The notes under the pieces are model-generated. The model searched no databases, was not told the origin of the DNA, and saw nothing but the letters and a program-made list of their open reading frames with translations. A stretch of 64,000 bases of DNA, from assembly GCA_026122225.1 (NCBI GenBank), contig JANEZZ010001901.1:62001-126000 (forward strand), given 5' to 3'. The stretch comes from Heloderma charlesbogerti. Taxonomy: Eukaryota > Chordata > Lepidosauria > Squamata > Helodermatidae. This document shows positions 1 through 11,300 of the stretch, in pieces. A program made the translations under genes and the position numbers. How positions within the stretch are numbered: the first letter of the stretch is position 1; the number at the start of each line of letters is the position of its first letter.

Positions 1-440
1 GGTGGGAAGGAACAAGATACTGCCTCCCTCCCCCAATCAGCAAAAAAGAAGGAAAAAGCCCCTTGAACAACAATAGGCCAGAACAGGTCATGTGATATGG
101 CCTGACTGCTAAAAACGTTTCAGGCTCAGGGTTACCCAGTGGTCTGACCAACAAGAGGACAGCTTGCCACTGGTCTTGGTTCCATACTCACCTATGCTGT
201 GCCCTGCCCTGCACCCAGGACTTTGGACCCAGGACTTTGCAGGGAATAAGTTTTGACAATAAGTTATGGGTTTCAGGGCTGGTCCTACCATTGGGCAGAA
301 TGAGGAGGCTGCCTCAGGCAGCAGATGCTGAGGGGCGTGGAACGAATAGAGCTATATGTCTGCCACACACCTCCTAAGCTACCCTGCTGCCCTCAGTTGC
401 AGTGGAGAACACAGTCCCGGGCGGCTTTTGTACATGGAAT
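1..440. other. Non-coding flank, nothing recognised
   Basis: No coding or structural feature can be supported here. The segment lies beyond the stop codon of the minus-strand LIM-tail exon and would hold its 3' untranslated region or intergenic DNA. I see no AATAAA on the minus strand between here and the stop codon. Confidence 0.4.
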
Positions 441-935
441 CAGGGTCTGCATCACCAAAAAAGAGGACAAAAGAAGCCACAGATTTGCATAAAAGTTATA
501 TATGCTCATTTTCATGTATAAATGCAAATCTAGAAATTACTGTAACTGAAATAGAAAGGTAACTTCATAGTGGGGAAGATTGTGACCAGGTGACCTGTGT
601 GCTTGTTCAGTCTGCTCTGTCCAGGTGCTAAATATTGATGGGCACCTTCAACCCCTACTACTCTCCCTTCTTATGGTTCTTCATCTTTGTACCAGACTTG
701 GACTGGACCATCCTTCAAATAGAGGATGGTCCTCTGGCAGCCTTTCAAATAGAGGACTGTCCTCTGTAAGAGATTGCCTTAAATCAGGAGGTGGGGTGGG
801 GCAAGGTACCACCTTGTCCTTTGCCTCAGGCAGAAAACTGTTTGGGGCCAGCCCTGGGTATTTGTGTGTGTGTGTGTGTGTGTGCGCGTGTGTGAAGGGA
901 AGAGGGATAAGTTGGCCCTCAAGGTACAAAATATG
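441..935. repeat. Interspersed repeat, second copy near 58.2-58.9 kb
   Basis: The segment shares an ordered series of blocks with 58,225-58,890: an AT-rich stretch with ATTTGCAT motifs, a CATAGTGGGGAA block, a CCAGG(T/G)GACCTGTGTG block, a GATGGGCA(C/A)CTTCAA block, and a GT-rich stretch followed by a purine-rich block. Both copies lie in the same orientation. The family is unnamed by me. It abuts the stop codon of the LIM-tail exon, so the 3' untranslated region probably runs into it. Confidence 0.55.
861..893. repeat. (GT)n microsatellite
   Basis: An uninterrupted TG run followed by GCGCGTGTGTG, lying inside the interspersed repeat. Confidence 0.9.
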
Positions 936-964
936 GGGTTCAAATAACATTATGGAAGACTTCT

Positions 965-3900
965 TTATGTCCGATTGCTTTCTTCTTCTAGCACTGGATC
1001 TTCTGAAGGTCTTTTTGCCACAGCTGCTCTTTCTTCTTCCATGCCCTGGATGGCATCTCTAAGGAGCTCTGGAATATGTTGATGGGATGCAGGCAATGGG
1101 GGAAAGTGATTTCCTCCAGTGGAGTAGCTATCCGTAGTGGGTTGTTCAACATGAGGACCTGGTCCAAAGGAGTTACCTGTACTGAACTGACACCAGGACA
1201 TCGGATCAGGATGCTGAAATGTCTCAGAATTTCCAGTTTCTGGAGGGTCTTTGTTATATAGACTATTACCTTTGGTCACCGTAAGGGGCCCAGATTGTGA
1301 AAACTGATGTGGGCTGTTGATCTGTGTGAGGTTTTCTGATGAGTTCAAACCAGAGCAAGGTTCATCTTTCATTTGCACACTTCCTGTGTCCAAATCAGGA
1401 GTGGGCTGTGGATCTCTTCCCTGCATGTTTACTGATCTGTCTACTCCCACAGAAAATAAAAGCATATCTGGTACCGGATAGCTCCAGTCTAATAATTGAG
1501 CCTCATCTTCTCTGGAAGGGCCTAATAAAGAAATATTTCTAGCCTTTGGCTCCACATCTTGACTATCTAAACTGGCCACTTTAGGGAACTTACGTAGACA
1601 TTGATCATAAAGATCACCTCTAGAGGCAACATTTATTTCAGAGTTGGTTTCCACCAAATTGGCTGCAGGACACTGCAACATTTGCTCTGTAGTTGGTAGA
1701 GAATTCTGAGAGTTGTCAAATGGTGAGGCCGTGCCTTGGTCCCCAAGTACAGTTTCCATATTCAAAATGGATTGTTTGGGAACTTCAAGGTTGTCCATTC
1801 CAGATAATGCTTCAATGCTGCTTGAAATATCTATGCCCAGTTTTGTAGATAATGTATTGCCACCAAAGGCTTTAGCACTGTCCAAGGATGGAGAACTATT
1901 TCTTTGCCCATTGCTTGAGTGGCTTCCATAATTCTCCTCTGGATCCTGTAGGCCTGCATCTGAAGTTCTTGTCTGAATAAAAACTTCAGAGGTATTCTCT
2001 TTCTTGTAAGTGCCAGGCTCTAACTGGTCTTTATCACTTGCTTCCTCTGAAGGCTTTGCTAATGGTTTTCCTAGCCTTTCCTTCTGATTTTTGCCTTTAT
2101 CCAAAGAGTATCCAAATAATGTAGCTAAGGCAGATGGAGACTTATGTGCTTTCTTAGTCCCTGCTGCTGGTTCCTGCTTGGGAGAACTACCTTGAGTTTT
2201 GAGAGCAAAAAAGTGAGCCAAGGGATTCCTTTCTTTTTTTAATGGTTGCTTTCTGGCAGAATAAGCTGCACTACCTTTACTGCAGATTGCCTGCACAGTC
2301 AAGCCATGATCACCCTGAGGTTTCATATCCACATTTATATTTCCTGTCACTTGGTTTTCAGTCCAATATGGGACCTCACAGGAGCTGGATGCTTCTGGCT
2401 CTTTGACCTGTGGAGTAGGAGCCTGGGGGATGGTCCTGCCAGAAGCACCTTCCTGGAGCTTGAGCTGAATATCATTTTCACTGCTGGCCTTTCTTGGCAA
2501 TTCTCCATCTGTGATGGCTGTTTTTACAGGTGAGCCACTTGGTTCTGGGTTTTCATAAGCAGACACTGTTGTGTTGCAGGTCAAAGTGGCATCTTGTGGG
2601 TTATTTCTGGGTGGAACGTCCATATTTTCAGGGTCACCTGCTTGTGAGCTGGATACTGAAAGGCCACCTTCCATTTCTGCTCCTACAGCAGAAGAGATGT
2701 CTCCCCCTTCAGGTTTGGTGCCTTGGGAGGCCTGATCAGAAATGCAGTTGAGAATCTCAAAGCCATCTGATATTCTTCCTGGCTGCATTTCTTTCTCCTT
2801 TTTAACCTCTACCTCCTCACTGTGGGTTTCAGGATAAAGTTGGTTTTCTGGTGGTCTCCGCAGACTTGCTGAGTACATGATTTGCCTTTGTTCCTCAGGA
2901 AACTCATTCCTGCTTACCCAAGACAGTTCACTTCCCTGCTCAGTTGTCAGGCACATCTCCACTGAATCAAGGTAAGAAGCTGACGTTGTGTTGTCATGTT
3001 CTTTTTTATTGCTTTTCTCCTCTTTGTGTTCAGGTAGGTATACTGAAGCTTCAGGCTTACCCTGGGAAGGGTTGGGACCTTCCATTGGTGCAGTGTTGAT
3101 GTGACTCAATTGTTCCACCTCTTCAAGTACCAGATTAATCAGTTTGTTACTCTTGCTGGTTTCTGGAGGCTTCCTCTTCTGTTTGCTGTCTGGTGGTGGC
3201 AATGCAGGTAACTTCATCCTGGCTCTAGGAAGGGGTTCAGTTCTTGCCAAAATCTGCTTGCCATACCTTCCATCAGATGTATCCTTGCTGGAAGAAGATC
3301 TGATAGACTTCTTATCCATAAAAGGAACTTTGGCAAGACTAGAAGGATCAGCCACAGCAACTCTCATAGCAGCAAAATGAGTTACTTTCTCAGTTCTAAG
3401 TGCTTCTGAGTGGCAGGGCATTGAACCAACAGATAAAGGCTTTGGAGGGATTGATGTTAAAGGTGAGACCATGGGGACACACCTCTTCCATTTGAGTGAG
3501 TTGTGTTGGAGTATCATGGCCTTTTCTGATATGCTGTGTCCTTGTTTTCTTGCCTGATCTCCGAGGATGCTTTCATCCATGAACAACAGTCTCTTTTCCA
3601 ACACTCCCAGATCCCCATTCCCACCCATTGTTTTAACCCAGTGTGAAACCTGCTTCCCTTTCTTTGGAAATGTGACTCTGGGTAATTGGCTCTGCTTCTT
3701 TTCCAACTGAGCCGTTTCTGCTGTTGACTTATCTTCCAGGGCCTTGTGAGGTTTCTCATCTGCTCTGTTTTGTCTGTGCAGACTCAGTATGGGATCTTGA
3801 AGTGGTTTCTTGGTTGTTCTGGGTCTGTAATGTTTTCTGCCTGTGTCATCTTCAGCGGCTTCTTTTAAAGGTGGCCAACTGGTTCTGGCCAACTGGTTCT

Positions 3901-4190
3901 GTGAGGCTTTCTCACTGCTTGGTTGCCTTGCTTGCTTGGGTGCTCTCAGGCTAACCTGTGGATGTAAACCAGAAAGCCTTGGTTGTATTTTCTCTCTAAT
4001 CAGAATCTTTCCGGACTGACTACTTCTATTCTTAGACTCCAGCGCTAGAACTGGAGGCACTCCTATCTGTAGCTCCTGATGCTTTTGACAGATGCTGGCA
4101 TCTTCCTCTTGGCTCCCTTTAACCTCAGCGAGCAGTTTATAATGAACTTTGCAATAGAACGCATTGTTGATGGTTGTGTAGTTGAGCAAA
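965..4190 (-). CDS. Last coding exon: second half of LIM domain plus long tail (XIRP/EPLIN-like)
   Basis: The exon begins after a good acceptor (TTTCTGGTGTTTTGCAG) at 4190 and runs open for about 1,074 codons to TAA at 967-965. With two bases from the 4664 exon it completes a LIM domain: ...KLS + LLNYTTINNAFYCKVHY supplies the last Cys and His zinc ligands. The following KGSQEED...QKHQELQ lines up with the KGNYDEGFG..QHKELW block of LIMA1, LIMD2 and XIRP2. About 105 residues in, a WPPLKE motif resembles the WPP motif after the LIM domain of LIMA1 and XIRP2. The rest is polar, Ser/Glu/Pro-rich and probably disordered. Over 1,000 codons without a stop argues for real coding. The longer ORF to 4240 reads through the intron. 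LIM proteins of this family act on actin; the role here is inferred. Confidence 0.85.
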
Positions 4191-4663
4191 CTGCAAAACA
4201 CCAGAAAGAATATTGTTACTGCATTCGATCCACAACACACGATTCCATCACACCAAGAAGAAAACCCAGGTGGGAATATGCAGATGAAAGGGTGGGGATA
4301 AGCAGGTAAGGATTAACTGGATTGCCAGTAGCCCCCATTTAATTCTACGGGACAAAATAAATCTAAAGCTAAAATCTGGGACACCACTGAGAGAAGACAA
4401 AATCCTTCTCCCACAATAAACACTGGGGTCATCAGGAGCATGTTTAGCTCTCTCCAGTGGCTGCTGAATGCAGCCTTTTCCCCATGTGAGTGAATGGCAG
4501 CCATTCCTTTATATGAGAGAAATTAAAAGCAACAACCACCACCCTGAACAAAGGCAGTCTTGGGGACAAAGTTGGGGAAGAACTATTTAAGGCTGAATTC
4601 TTTTTGAAGAACCCATGTCTGTGTGCTTGCTCCACTGTTTCCCACTTAGGTCTCGTGGCTCAC

Positions 4664-4788
4664 CTTAGCTTCCTCCCACAGTGCTTGCAGCAGAAACATG
4701 CGTGGTGCAGTGGAACATTCTGGACGGTCATGCGCTCTGCTGTATAGACAGGCTTGGAACATATTGCGCACTCTTCCTTCACTCCACC
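4664..4788 (-). CDS. First-half LIM zinc-finger exon
   Basis: This 125-nt exon lies between an acceptor (CTTGTTATTTCAG) and a donor (CTAAG|GTGAGC). It reads ECAICSKPVYTAER, a spacer, then HHACFCCKHC. That gives C-x2-C, 17 residues, H-x2-C, C-x2-C and C-x2-C, the canonical LIM ligand pattern. It starts in phase 0 and ends with two bases (AG). These join T of the next exon as AGT (Ser), restoring KLSLLNYTTINNAFYC, with the 17-residue spacing expected before the final C-x2-H. The 473-nt intron to the next exon has no other feature. The SKPVY...CF.C..C context is closest to the LIMA1/XIRP2 LIM type. Because its start phase is 0, it can follow the 23972 exon directly, the candidate 22573 exon, or an internal donor of the giant XIRP1 exon. 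Confidence 0.88.
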
Positions 4789-5300
4789 CTGAAATAACAA
4801 GGCAGCAGCCAACCAGTGGGTTCAATAAGTGCATTTGGTCTTTGTTGGACTTTGCATTTGGTCCAGCAAGGCACTTCTTACAGGGTCTCCAATGGGATGA
4901 CTGTGGACACCTCTCTTCGTGCTTGCCAGGTTTGCTGCCTCTCCTGATTTTTATTTTATTTTTTTTAAAAACTGGGAGGCTGGCATACTGCAAAGTGAAG
5001 GGATGCCCTCCAGCACCATCTTTATTGGGCTCAAAAGAGTGATTTTGGGTTTGAAAACCCAGATCCCACCTCTGCCTTGTACTTAGGTGCCCTCCAGTAC
5101 CAGAGGCAGTGAGCCTATGTACACCAGTTGCTGGGTTTTACCACTTCTGCAGAAAAATCAGCCACCGTGTCTATATATGCATGTAAATGTGTACATATTT
5201 AAAATGGTCTATATTTAGTATTCAGGTGCTTCAATAGGTTGGGTTTAAATATCCGCCATATACATCTCCCCAAAATCATACAGATGATAAACCTCATCCT
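4789..5300. other. Intron sequence with a short SINE-like fragment
   Basis: This is intron 5' of the LIM exon. At about 5,085-5,145 a CCTCCAGTACCAGAGGCAGTGAGCC-type block matches the repeat at 42,900-43,123. Nothing else is recognised. Confidence 0.45.
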
Positions 5301-5309
5301 ATTGGTCCA

Positions 5310-8300
5310 CCCCCCTTCATGGATCACTGCCTTGTTGTGGCGAAGGGGCTTGCGTAACTCAGTGAAGCCATAAGCTATGCCGTGCAGGGCCACCCAAGAC
5401 GGACAGGTCATGGCAGAGAGTTCTGACAAAATGTGGTCCACTGGAGAAGGAAATGGCAACCCACTCCAGTATTCTTGCCAAGAAAACCCCATGGAACGTA
5501 TCACAAGGCTAAAAGAGATGACGCCGGAAGATGAGCCCCTCAGGTCGGAAGGTGTCCAATATGCTACTGGGGAAGAGCAGAGGGTATTTCCAAGTAGTGC
5601 CAGAAAGAGTGAAGCGGCTGGGCCAAAGCCGAAAGGACACTCAGCTGTGGATGTGTCTGGTGGTGAAAAGAAAATCCGATGCTGTAAAGAACAATATTGT
5701 TTAGGAACCTGGAATGTCAGATCAATGAATCAAGGTAAGCTGGAGGTGGTCAAACATGAGATGGCAAGATTTAACATCGACATCTTGGGAATCAGCGAAC
5801 TAAAATGGACAGGCATGGGCGAATTTAATTCAGGTGACCATCATATCTACTATTGTGGGCAAGAATCCCTTAGATGAAATGGAGTAGCACTCATAGTCAA
5901 CAAAAGGGTGGGAAAAGCAGTACTGGGGTACAATCTTAAAAATGATAGAATGATCTCAGTACGAATCCAAGGCAAACCATTCAACATCACAGTAATTCAA
6001 GTCTATGCCCCAACCACTGAGGCCAAAGAAGCTGAGGTTGATCGGTTCTATGAAGACCTACAACACCTTCTAGAACTAACACCAAAAAAAGATGTCCTCT
6101 TCATCATAGGGGATTGGAATGCTAAAGTAGGAAGTCAAGAAATCACCGGGATAACAGGCAGGCATGGCATTGGTGTACAAAATGAAGCAGGACAAAAGCT
6201 AATAGAGTTTTGCCAAGAGAACATGCTGATCATAGCAAACACTCTTTTCCAACAGCACAAGAGGCGACTCTACACATGGACGTCACCAGATGGTCAATAT
6301 CGAAATCAGATTGATTATGTCCTTTGCAGCCAAAGATGGAGAAGCTCCATACAGTCAGTAAAAACAAGACCTGGAGTTGACTGTGGCTCAGATCATGAGC
6401 TGCTTCTTGCAAAATTTCGGCTTAAATTGAAGAACGTCGGGAAAACCACTAAACCGTTCAGGTATGACCTAAATCATATCCCTGATGAATATACAGTGGA
6501 GGTGAGGAATAGATTTCAGGGATTAGACCTGATAGACAGAGTGCCTGAGGAACTATGGACGGAGGTCCGTAACATTGTTCAGGAGGCAGCAACGAAATCC
6601 ATCCCAAAGAAAAAGAAATGCAAGAAAGCCAAGTGGCTGTCTGATGAGGCTTTACAAGTAGCTCACGAAAGAAGGGAAGTGAAAAGCAAGGGAGAAAGGG
6701 GAAGATATACCCAACTGAATGCAGAGTTCCAGAGAATAGCAAGGAGAGACAAGAAGGCCTTCTTAAATGAACAATGCAAAGAAATCGAGGAAAACAACAG
6801 AATGGGAAAGACTAGAGATCTCTTCAAGAAAATTGGAGATCTCAAGGGAACGTTTTGTGCAAAGACGGGCATGATAAAGGACAAAGAAGGCAGGGACCTA
6901 ACAGAAGCAGATGAGATTAAGAAGAGGTGGCAAGAATACACAGAAGAACTATACAGGAAAGATCTGAATGTCCCTGATAGCCATGATAGTGCGGTCACTG
7001 AACTTGAGCCGGACATCCTCGAGAGTGAAGTCAAGTGGGCCTTAGGAAGCATTACTAACAACAAAGCTAGCGGAGATGACAGTATTCCAGCCGAGCTATT
7101 TAAAATCCTAAAAGATGATGCTGTTAAAGTGCTGCATTCAATATGCCAACAAATCTGGAACACTCAACAGTGGCCACAAGACTGGAAAAGGTCAGTTTAC
7201 ATTCCAATTCCAAAGAAGGGCAATGCCAAAGAGTGTTCAAACTACCGCACAATTGCGCTCATTTCACATGCCAGCAAGGTGATGCTCAAAATCCTACAAG
7301 CTGGGCTTCAGCAGTATGCGAACCGAGAACTACCGGAAGTACAAGCTGGGTTTCGAAGAGGCAGAGGAACTAGAGATCAAATCGCCAACATTCGCTGCAT
7401 CATGGAGAAAGCAAGAGAATTCCAGAAAAACGTCTATTTCTGCTTCATTGACTACGCTAAAGCCTTTGATTGTGTGGATCACAACAAACTGTGGCAAATT
7501 CTGAAAGTGATGGGAGTACCAGACCACCTTACCTGTCTCCTGAGAAACCTGTACGAGGGTCAAGAAGCAACAGTAAGAACCAGACATGGAACAACCGATT
7601 GGTTCAAAATTGGGAAAGGAGTACGACAAGGCTGCATATTGTCACCCTGCTTATTTAACTTATATACAGAGTACATCATGAGAAATGCCGGGTTGGATGA
7701 ATCAGAGGTCGGAATTAAGATTGCTGGGAGAATTATCAACAACCTCCGATATGCAGACGATACCACCCTAATGGCAGAAAGCGAAGAGGATCTCAAGAGC
7801 CTCTTGTTGAGGGTGAAAGAGGAGAGTGCAAAAGCTGGTTTGAAACTCAACATTAAAAAAACGAAGATCATGGCATCTGGCCCCATCACTTCCTGGCATA
7901 TAGAAGGGGAAGAAATGGAAGCAGTGACAGATTTTACTTTCTTGGGCTCCAAGATCACCGCAGACGGTGACTGTAGCCATGAAATTAAAAGACGCTTGCT
8001 CCTTGGGCGGAAAGCTATGGCCAATCTAGACAGCATAGTAAGAAGCAGAGACATCACCTTGCCGACAAAGGTCCGTCTAATCAAAGCTATGGTTTTCCCA
8101 GTAGTAATGTATGGCTGTGAGAGCTGGACTATAAGGAAGGCTGAGTGCCGAAGAATTGATGCTTTCGAACTGTGGTGCTGGAGAAGACTCTTACGAGTCC
8201 CCTGGACTGCAAGGAGGTCAAATCAGTCCATCCTAAAGGAAATCAACCCTGACTGCTCATTGGAAGGACAGATAATGAAGCTGAAGCTCCAATATTTTGG

Positions 8301-8529
8301 CCACCTAATGCGAAGAGAAAACTCCCTGGAAAAGACCCTGATGCTGGGAAAGACTGAAGGCAAAAGGAGAAGGGGACGGCAGAGGATGAGATGGCTAGAT
8401 AGCATCACGAATGCAATGAATATGGACTTGAGCACGCTCCGGGAGAGAGCGGAGGACAGGAAGGCCTGGCGTGCTATGGTCCATGGGGTCACGAAGAGTC
8501 GGACGCGACTGAACGACTGAACAACAACA
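5310..8529 (+). mobile_element. Full-length BovB (RTE clade) LINE with 9-bp target duplication
   Basis: The 9-mer ATTGGTCCA occurs at 5301-5309 and again at 8530-8538, immediately bracketing a 3,220-bp element. That is about the usual full length of BovB. The element begins with a C-run and TTCATGGATCACTGCC, carries one long ORF, and ends just after it in an ACAACAACA tail. It lies antisense to the XIRP1 locus, in the intron between the giant exon and the LIM exons. BovB is a non-LTR retrotransposon known for transfer between squamates, ruminants and other animals, thought to be carried by ticks. The intact length and clean duplication suggest a fairly recent insertion. Confidence 0.93.
5377..8520 (+). 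pseudogene. BovB endonuclease-reverse transcriptase ORF, one in-frame stop
   Basis: A single reading frame runs from ATG 5377 to TGA 8520 and is interrupted only by TGA at 5875-5877. The N-terminal part is an apurinic-type endonuclease: GTWNVRSMNQGK at the start, GDWNAKVG near 6110, and SDHELLLAKF near 6390. The reverse transcriptase follows, with SNYRTIALISHASKV, FIDYAKAFDCVDH, GVRQGCILSPCLFNLY and the catalytic LRYADDTTLMA (about 7745). The C-terminal region includes FELWCWRRLLRVPW. The stop follows an Arg codon where the BovB family reads Arg-Asn-Gly, so a CGA-to-TGA change at a CpG is the simplest cause. Without that stop the frame would be about 1,047 codons. It cannot make full-length protein as it stands, but the downstream 870-codon frame keeps the whole RT. 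Confidence 0.9.
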
Positions 8530-8538
8530 ATTGGTCCA

Positions 8539-8870
8539 TGGTGGCATGATGAGTTCGTAGAGGGGTCACATGACCCCCGTCAGGTTACCCTGACAGTCAT
8601 ATGACCGGCAGGACTTCCAAAGGTGGGATTCTGGCTAGGGTGGGACATCCAGTCTCCCAAAGGGGGAGGGGCACCTGTCACTTTTGAAAAGGGGGCGTGG
8701 TTTAGAGTTTGATGTGGGGTACCCACTTTCACTACGTCTGTATTTTTAAGCATTCATATTATATTTTATCATGTTGTATTTTATAGTTTTAACTGTTGTG
8801 AATGGCCCAGAGAGCTTTAGCTATTGGGTAGTACAGAAATGTAATAAATAAAATAGGTAAATAAACCAAA
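8539..8870 (+). repeat. Interspersed repeat 3' end (GCCCAGAGAGC...AATAAATA type)
   Basis: The end reads TGAATGGCCCAGAGAGC, then TATTGGGTAGTA and an AATAAATAAA tail. Closely related wording recurs at 21,268-21,365 (GAGCCGCCCAGACAGG...TATTGGGTGGTA, then AATAAATAAATA). This is a common squamate retroposon 3' end. It was the target into which the BovB inserted, or lies directly beside that target. Confidence 0.6.
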
Positions 8871-11200
8871 CCTGTTCTCAGTAGTACAAAGTTTCAATAT
8901 GTCGCTCTTTTGATCATAACATCTTGAGAAGGGATTTATATGTGTCTTAGTACAGGCACTCAGCATCTGGGAGAATTTGGGTCTAATTCACACAGCCAGT
9001 TCTTTAAGGCTGGGCAACATTTGCTTCCTGCCTGGGCGAAGCCATACTTCTGGCAAATGTGTTGTCAGAATTGTAATGTTTAGAAGTCAACACCATGGTT
9101 TTTCTAGTGGTTCTGACATACCAGAATCTTTACCAGCTTCCACCCAGGTTTTAGTCTCTCTCCCTGTCTCTCTCTAACTGCCCTACCCAGCCACCAGCCA
9201 TACTGTGGATGATGGGAGTTGTAATTCAACACATATGGAGAATGTCAGGTTGGGGAAGACCACTGTATAAGTTAGACCTGCTGAGGCAGCCATGAGAGAT
9301 TTCGGTAGGCTTTGCTCTGTCTAGCTGTTTCTGAGGAAATTGTTTTAATAAAACCGTGCTTTTCACTAAGCATTCTTCTGGGTCATTTCTTATAAGCTCC
9401 TATGTTTCTGGCCAGCACAACTCTTACCTACATGAGATATGAGGCATGCAAAATTATGGGCTTGAGCGAACCCCGAACCACGGAACACGCTTGCAAGAAA
9501 CCTTCATCTGGGGCCTGCTCTCTGTTACCATTCAGGTGCCAGGTGAAGTCTGTTTTATTTTCCAGAGCTTTGGAGCAACGACAACATGATCTATGGTTGT
9601 TGTCATTGTTATTTGGCTGGTTTTCTTCATTGCACCTGGTTAAGGGTGTTATATTGGTTTCTTTTACATTGTTATATATTGATCGTAAGCTAACATGAGC
9701 ACTGTTCTAAATAAACAAAAGTGAATAAAGGTGATATGTATGAAGAAAGAAAGACAGCCCTGTTTCTGTTATGCAATTTGTTGTTTGTTCCTCTTCTTCC
9801 AGTCTTTCTTTGGGGAGCCAAGCTGAAGGCCGAAACAGACATTACTTTAAATCTGTGTCTACCATCTATCTCTCCCCCGCCGCCCCAATTCTTACTCTAT
9901 AGTAGGTGCAGAGCCCCTGATCCAGGTCTTAAAAGCCCCCCCCACACACACACATTCTAGGTCCCAATCCCAATAGGTGGCCCTGTGCCTTCTATAGAGT
10001 AAAAATGGAGGTTGGCGGGTGGAGAAAAACCTAGTAGCAGCTAGACATGGATTTAAAGTAATGTCTGATCCTGAGAAGGAGGTGAGGCTCTGCTTCTGCC
10101 ACTCTCCCTTTGCAAACCAACTTTCCCATCTTCTTTATACCCGGAATGCTTTGCACAGTGGACCTTGAGCTGCCACCTCTTCTTCCCTGACAGTGTGCCC
10201 TTCACAGTGACAAGACAGTCGGCCGGTCAGTTACTACATGTTGGAGAACGCTGTGCCTTAGCTGCTGAATTTCTGCCTGCTGTCATGCTGCACAGAAGCT
10301 CTGACAGAGGAGGGGAAAGGTAGCAGCTTTAGACTGGAGGGGATGCACACTCTGACTCATGTTTCCTGGCATTTTTATTACCTAGACTGGCAGCCACTGG
10401 GGAAAATGGGATTGTCTGGTGAAAAGGCTCGACCTGCCAGTTCCACGTAGAAGGTCCTGGGATTTCTAGGCCGTGAGGAGGTGTTGCCATGGTAATCGAA
10501 TGTTAGGCTTCACGTGGGGCCTAATGCCAGGTACCACCTCGAAGGAGACAGGTAAGGCAGAGGTGGATGAGGAGATGAGGGATAGTGCAGACCATCCCAT
10601 GAAGCTGGTAAGAGGATGTCCAGAAATATACAGATGGAAGAAAAGGAGCTGGTTTGGCTAAGACGGTGTGTCAGTCCTATTACATTGAACTTGGTTCATA
10701 ATACCTTTCTGACAACACTCAAGCAGGTTTCTTGAGTGTACATGCAGGTACAGGCCTCTATCCTTTTCATCGTAAGAGGCCCTTCACCCCTCAATTGCAT
10801 GAAGGGGTCCCAGCGATTAAGGGGCAGCAGAGCGGCACCCCTGCCCCAACATTCACATCTTGAGAGTGGAAGTACATACATATATTTGTATATATTTTTC
10901 TTCTTCTTTCTCCTACCCCCCTTTCCCCCCTTCTTTTTATACATTTTTTTTAAGAGGGGTTGAAATTGCACATTAAAAAATGAGTTAAAAAAATGTGGAG
11001 CATGGATGTCCGTACCTGGGAAGCCTCCATGCAGAGGCCTCCATATGTTCTGGTACGTTGCACAATCAGTGTGCCACAATGCATAGAGGTCTGGTCTTTG
11101 CATGTAGACTTTCCACCGCAGATTCCATGCGATTTAACAAGTGAAGGAGTAAAAATGTTTCCCCAAATTACCGTTCAGCAACACCACTTTTTGTAAATAC
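8871..11200. other. Intronic or 3'-flanking DNA, mostly unrecognised
   Basis: Apart from the palindromic repeat at about 9,190-9,262 I recognise no gene, exon or named element. Short ORFs on both strands lack splice context or family motifs. Confidence 0.4.
9189..9262. repeat. Palindromic repeat family C (half copy)
   Basis: GATGATGGGAGTTGTAATTC followed by AGGTTGGGGAAG. This is the right half of the foldback repeat seen complete at 52,365-52,478 and 55,615-55,750. Confidence 0.6.
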
Positions 11201-11300
11201 CCGATTTTAATTTATTTAATTATTATTTATTTATAACACTCCCGTATCACTTAATATTATTTATTTATTTGATCTGTATCCTGCCTTTCTACCAGGAAAA
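11200..11300. repeat. AT-rich retroposon tail (TTATTTATTT...CTGCCTTTCTACC)
   Basis: ATTATTTATTTATTTGATCTGTATCCTGCCTTTCT is a standard squamate retroposon end. A reverse-complement relative (AGGCGGGATATAAATG then AATAAATAAATAA) lies at 22,755-22,815. Confidence 0.5.
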
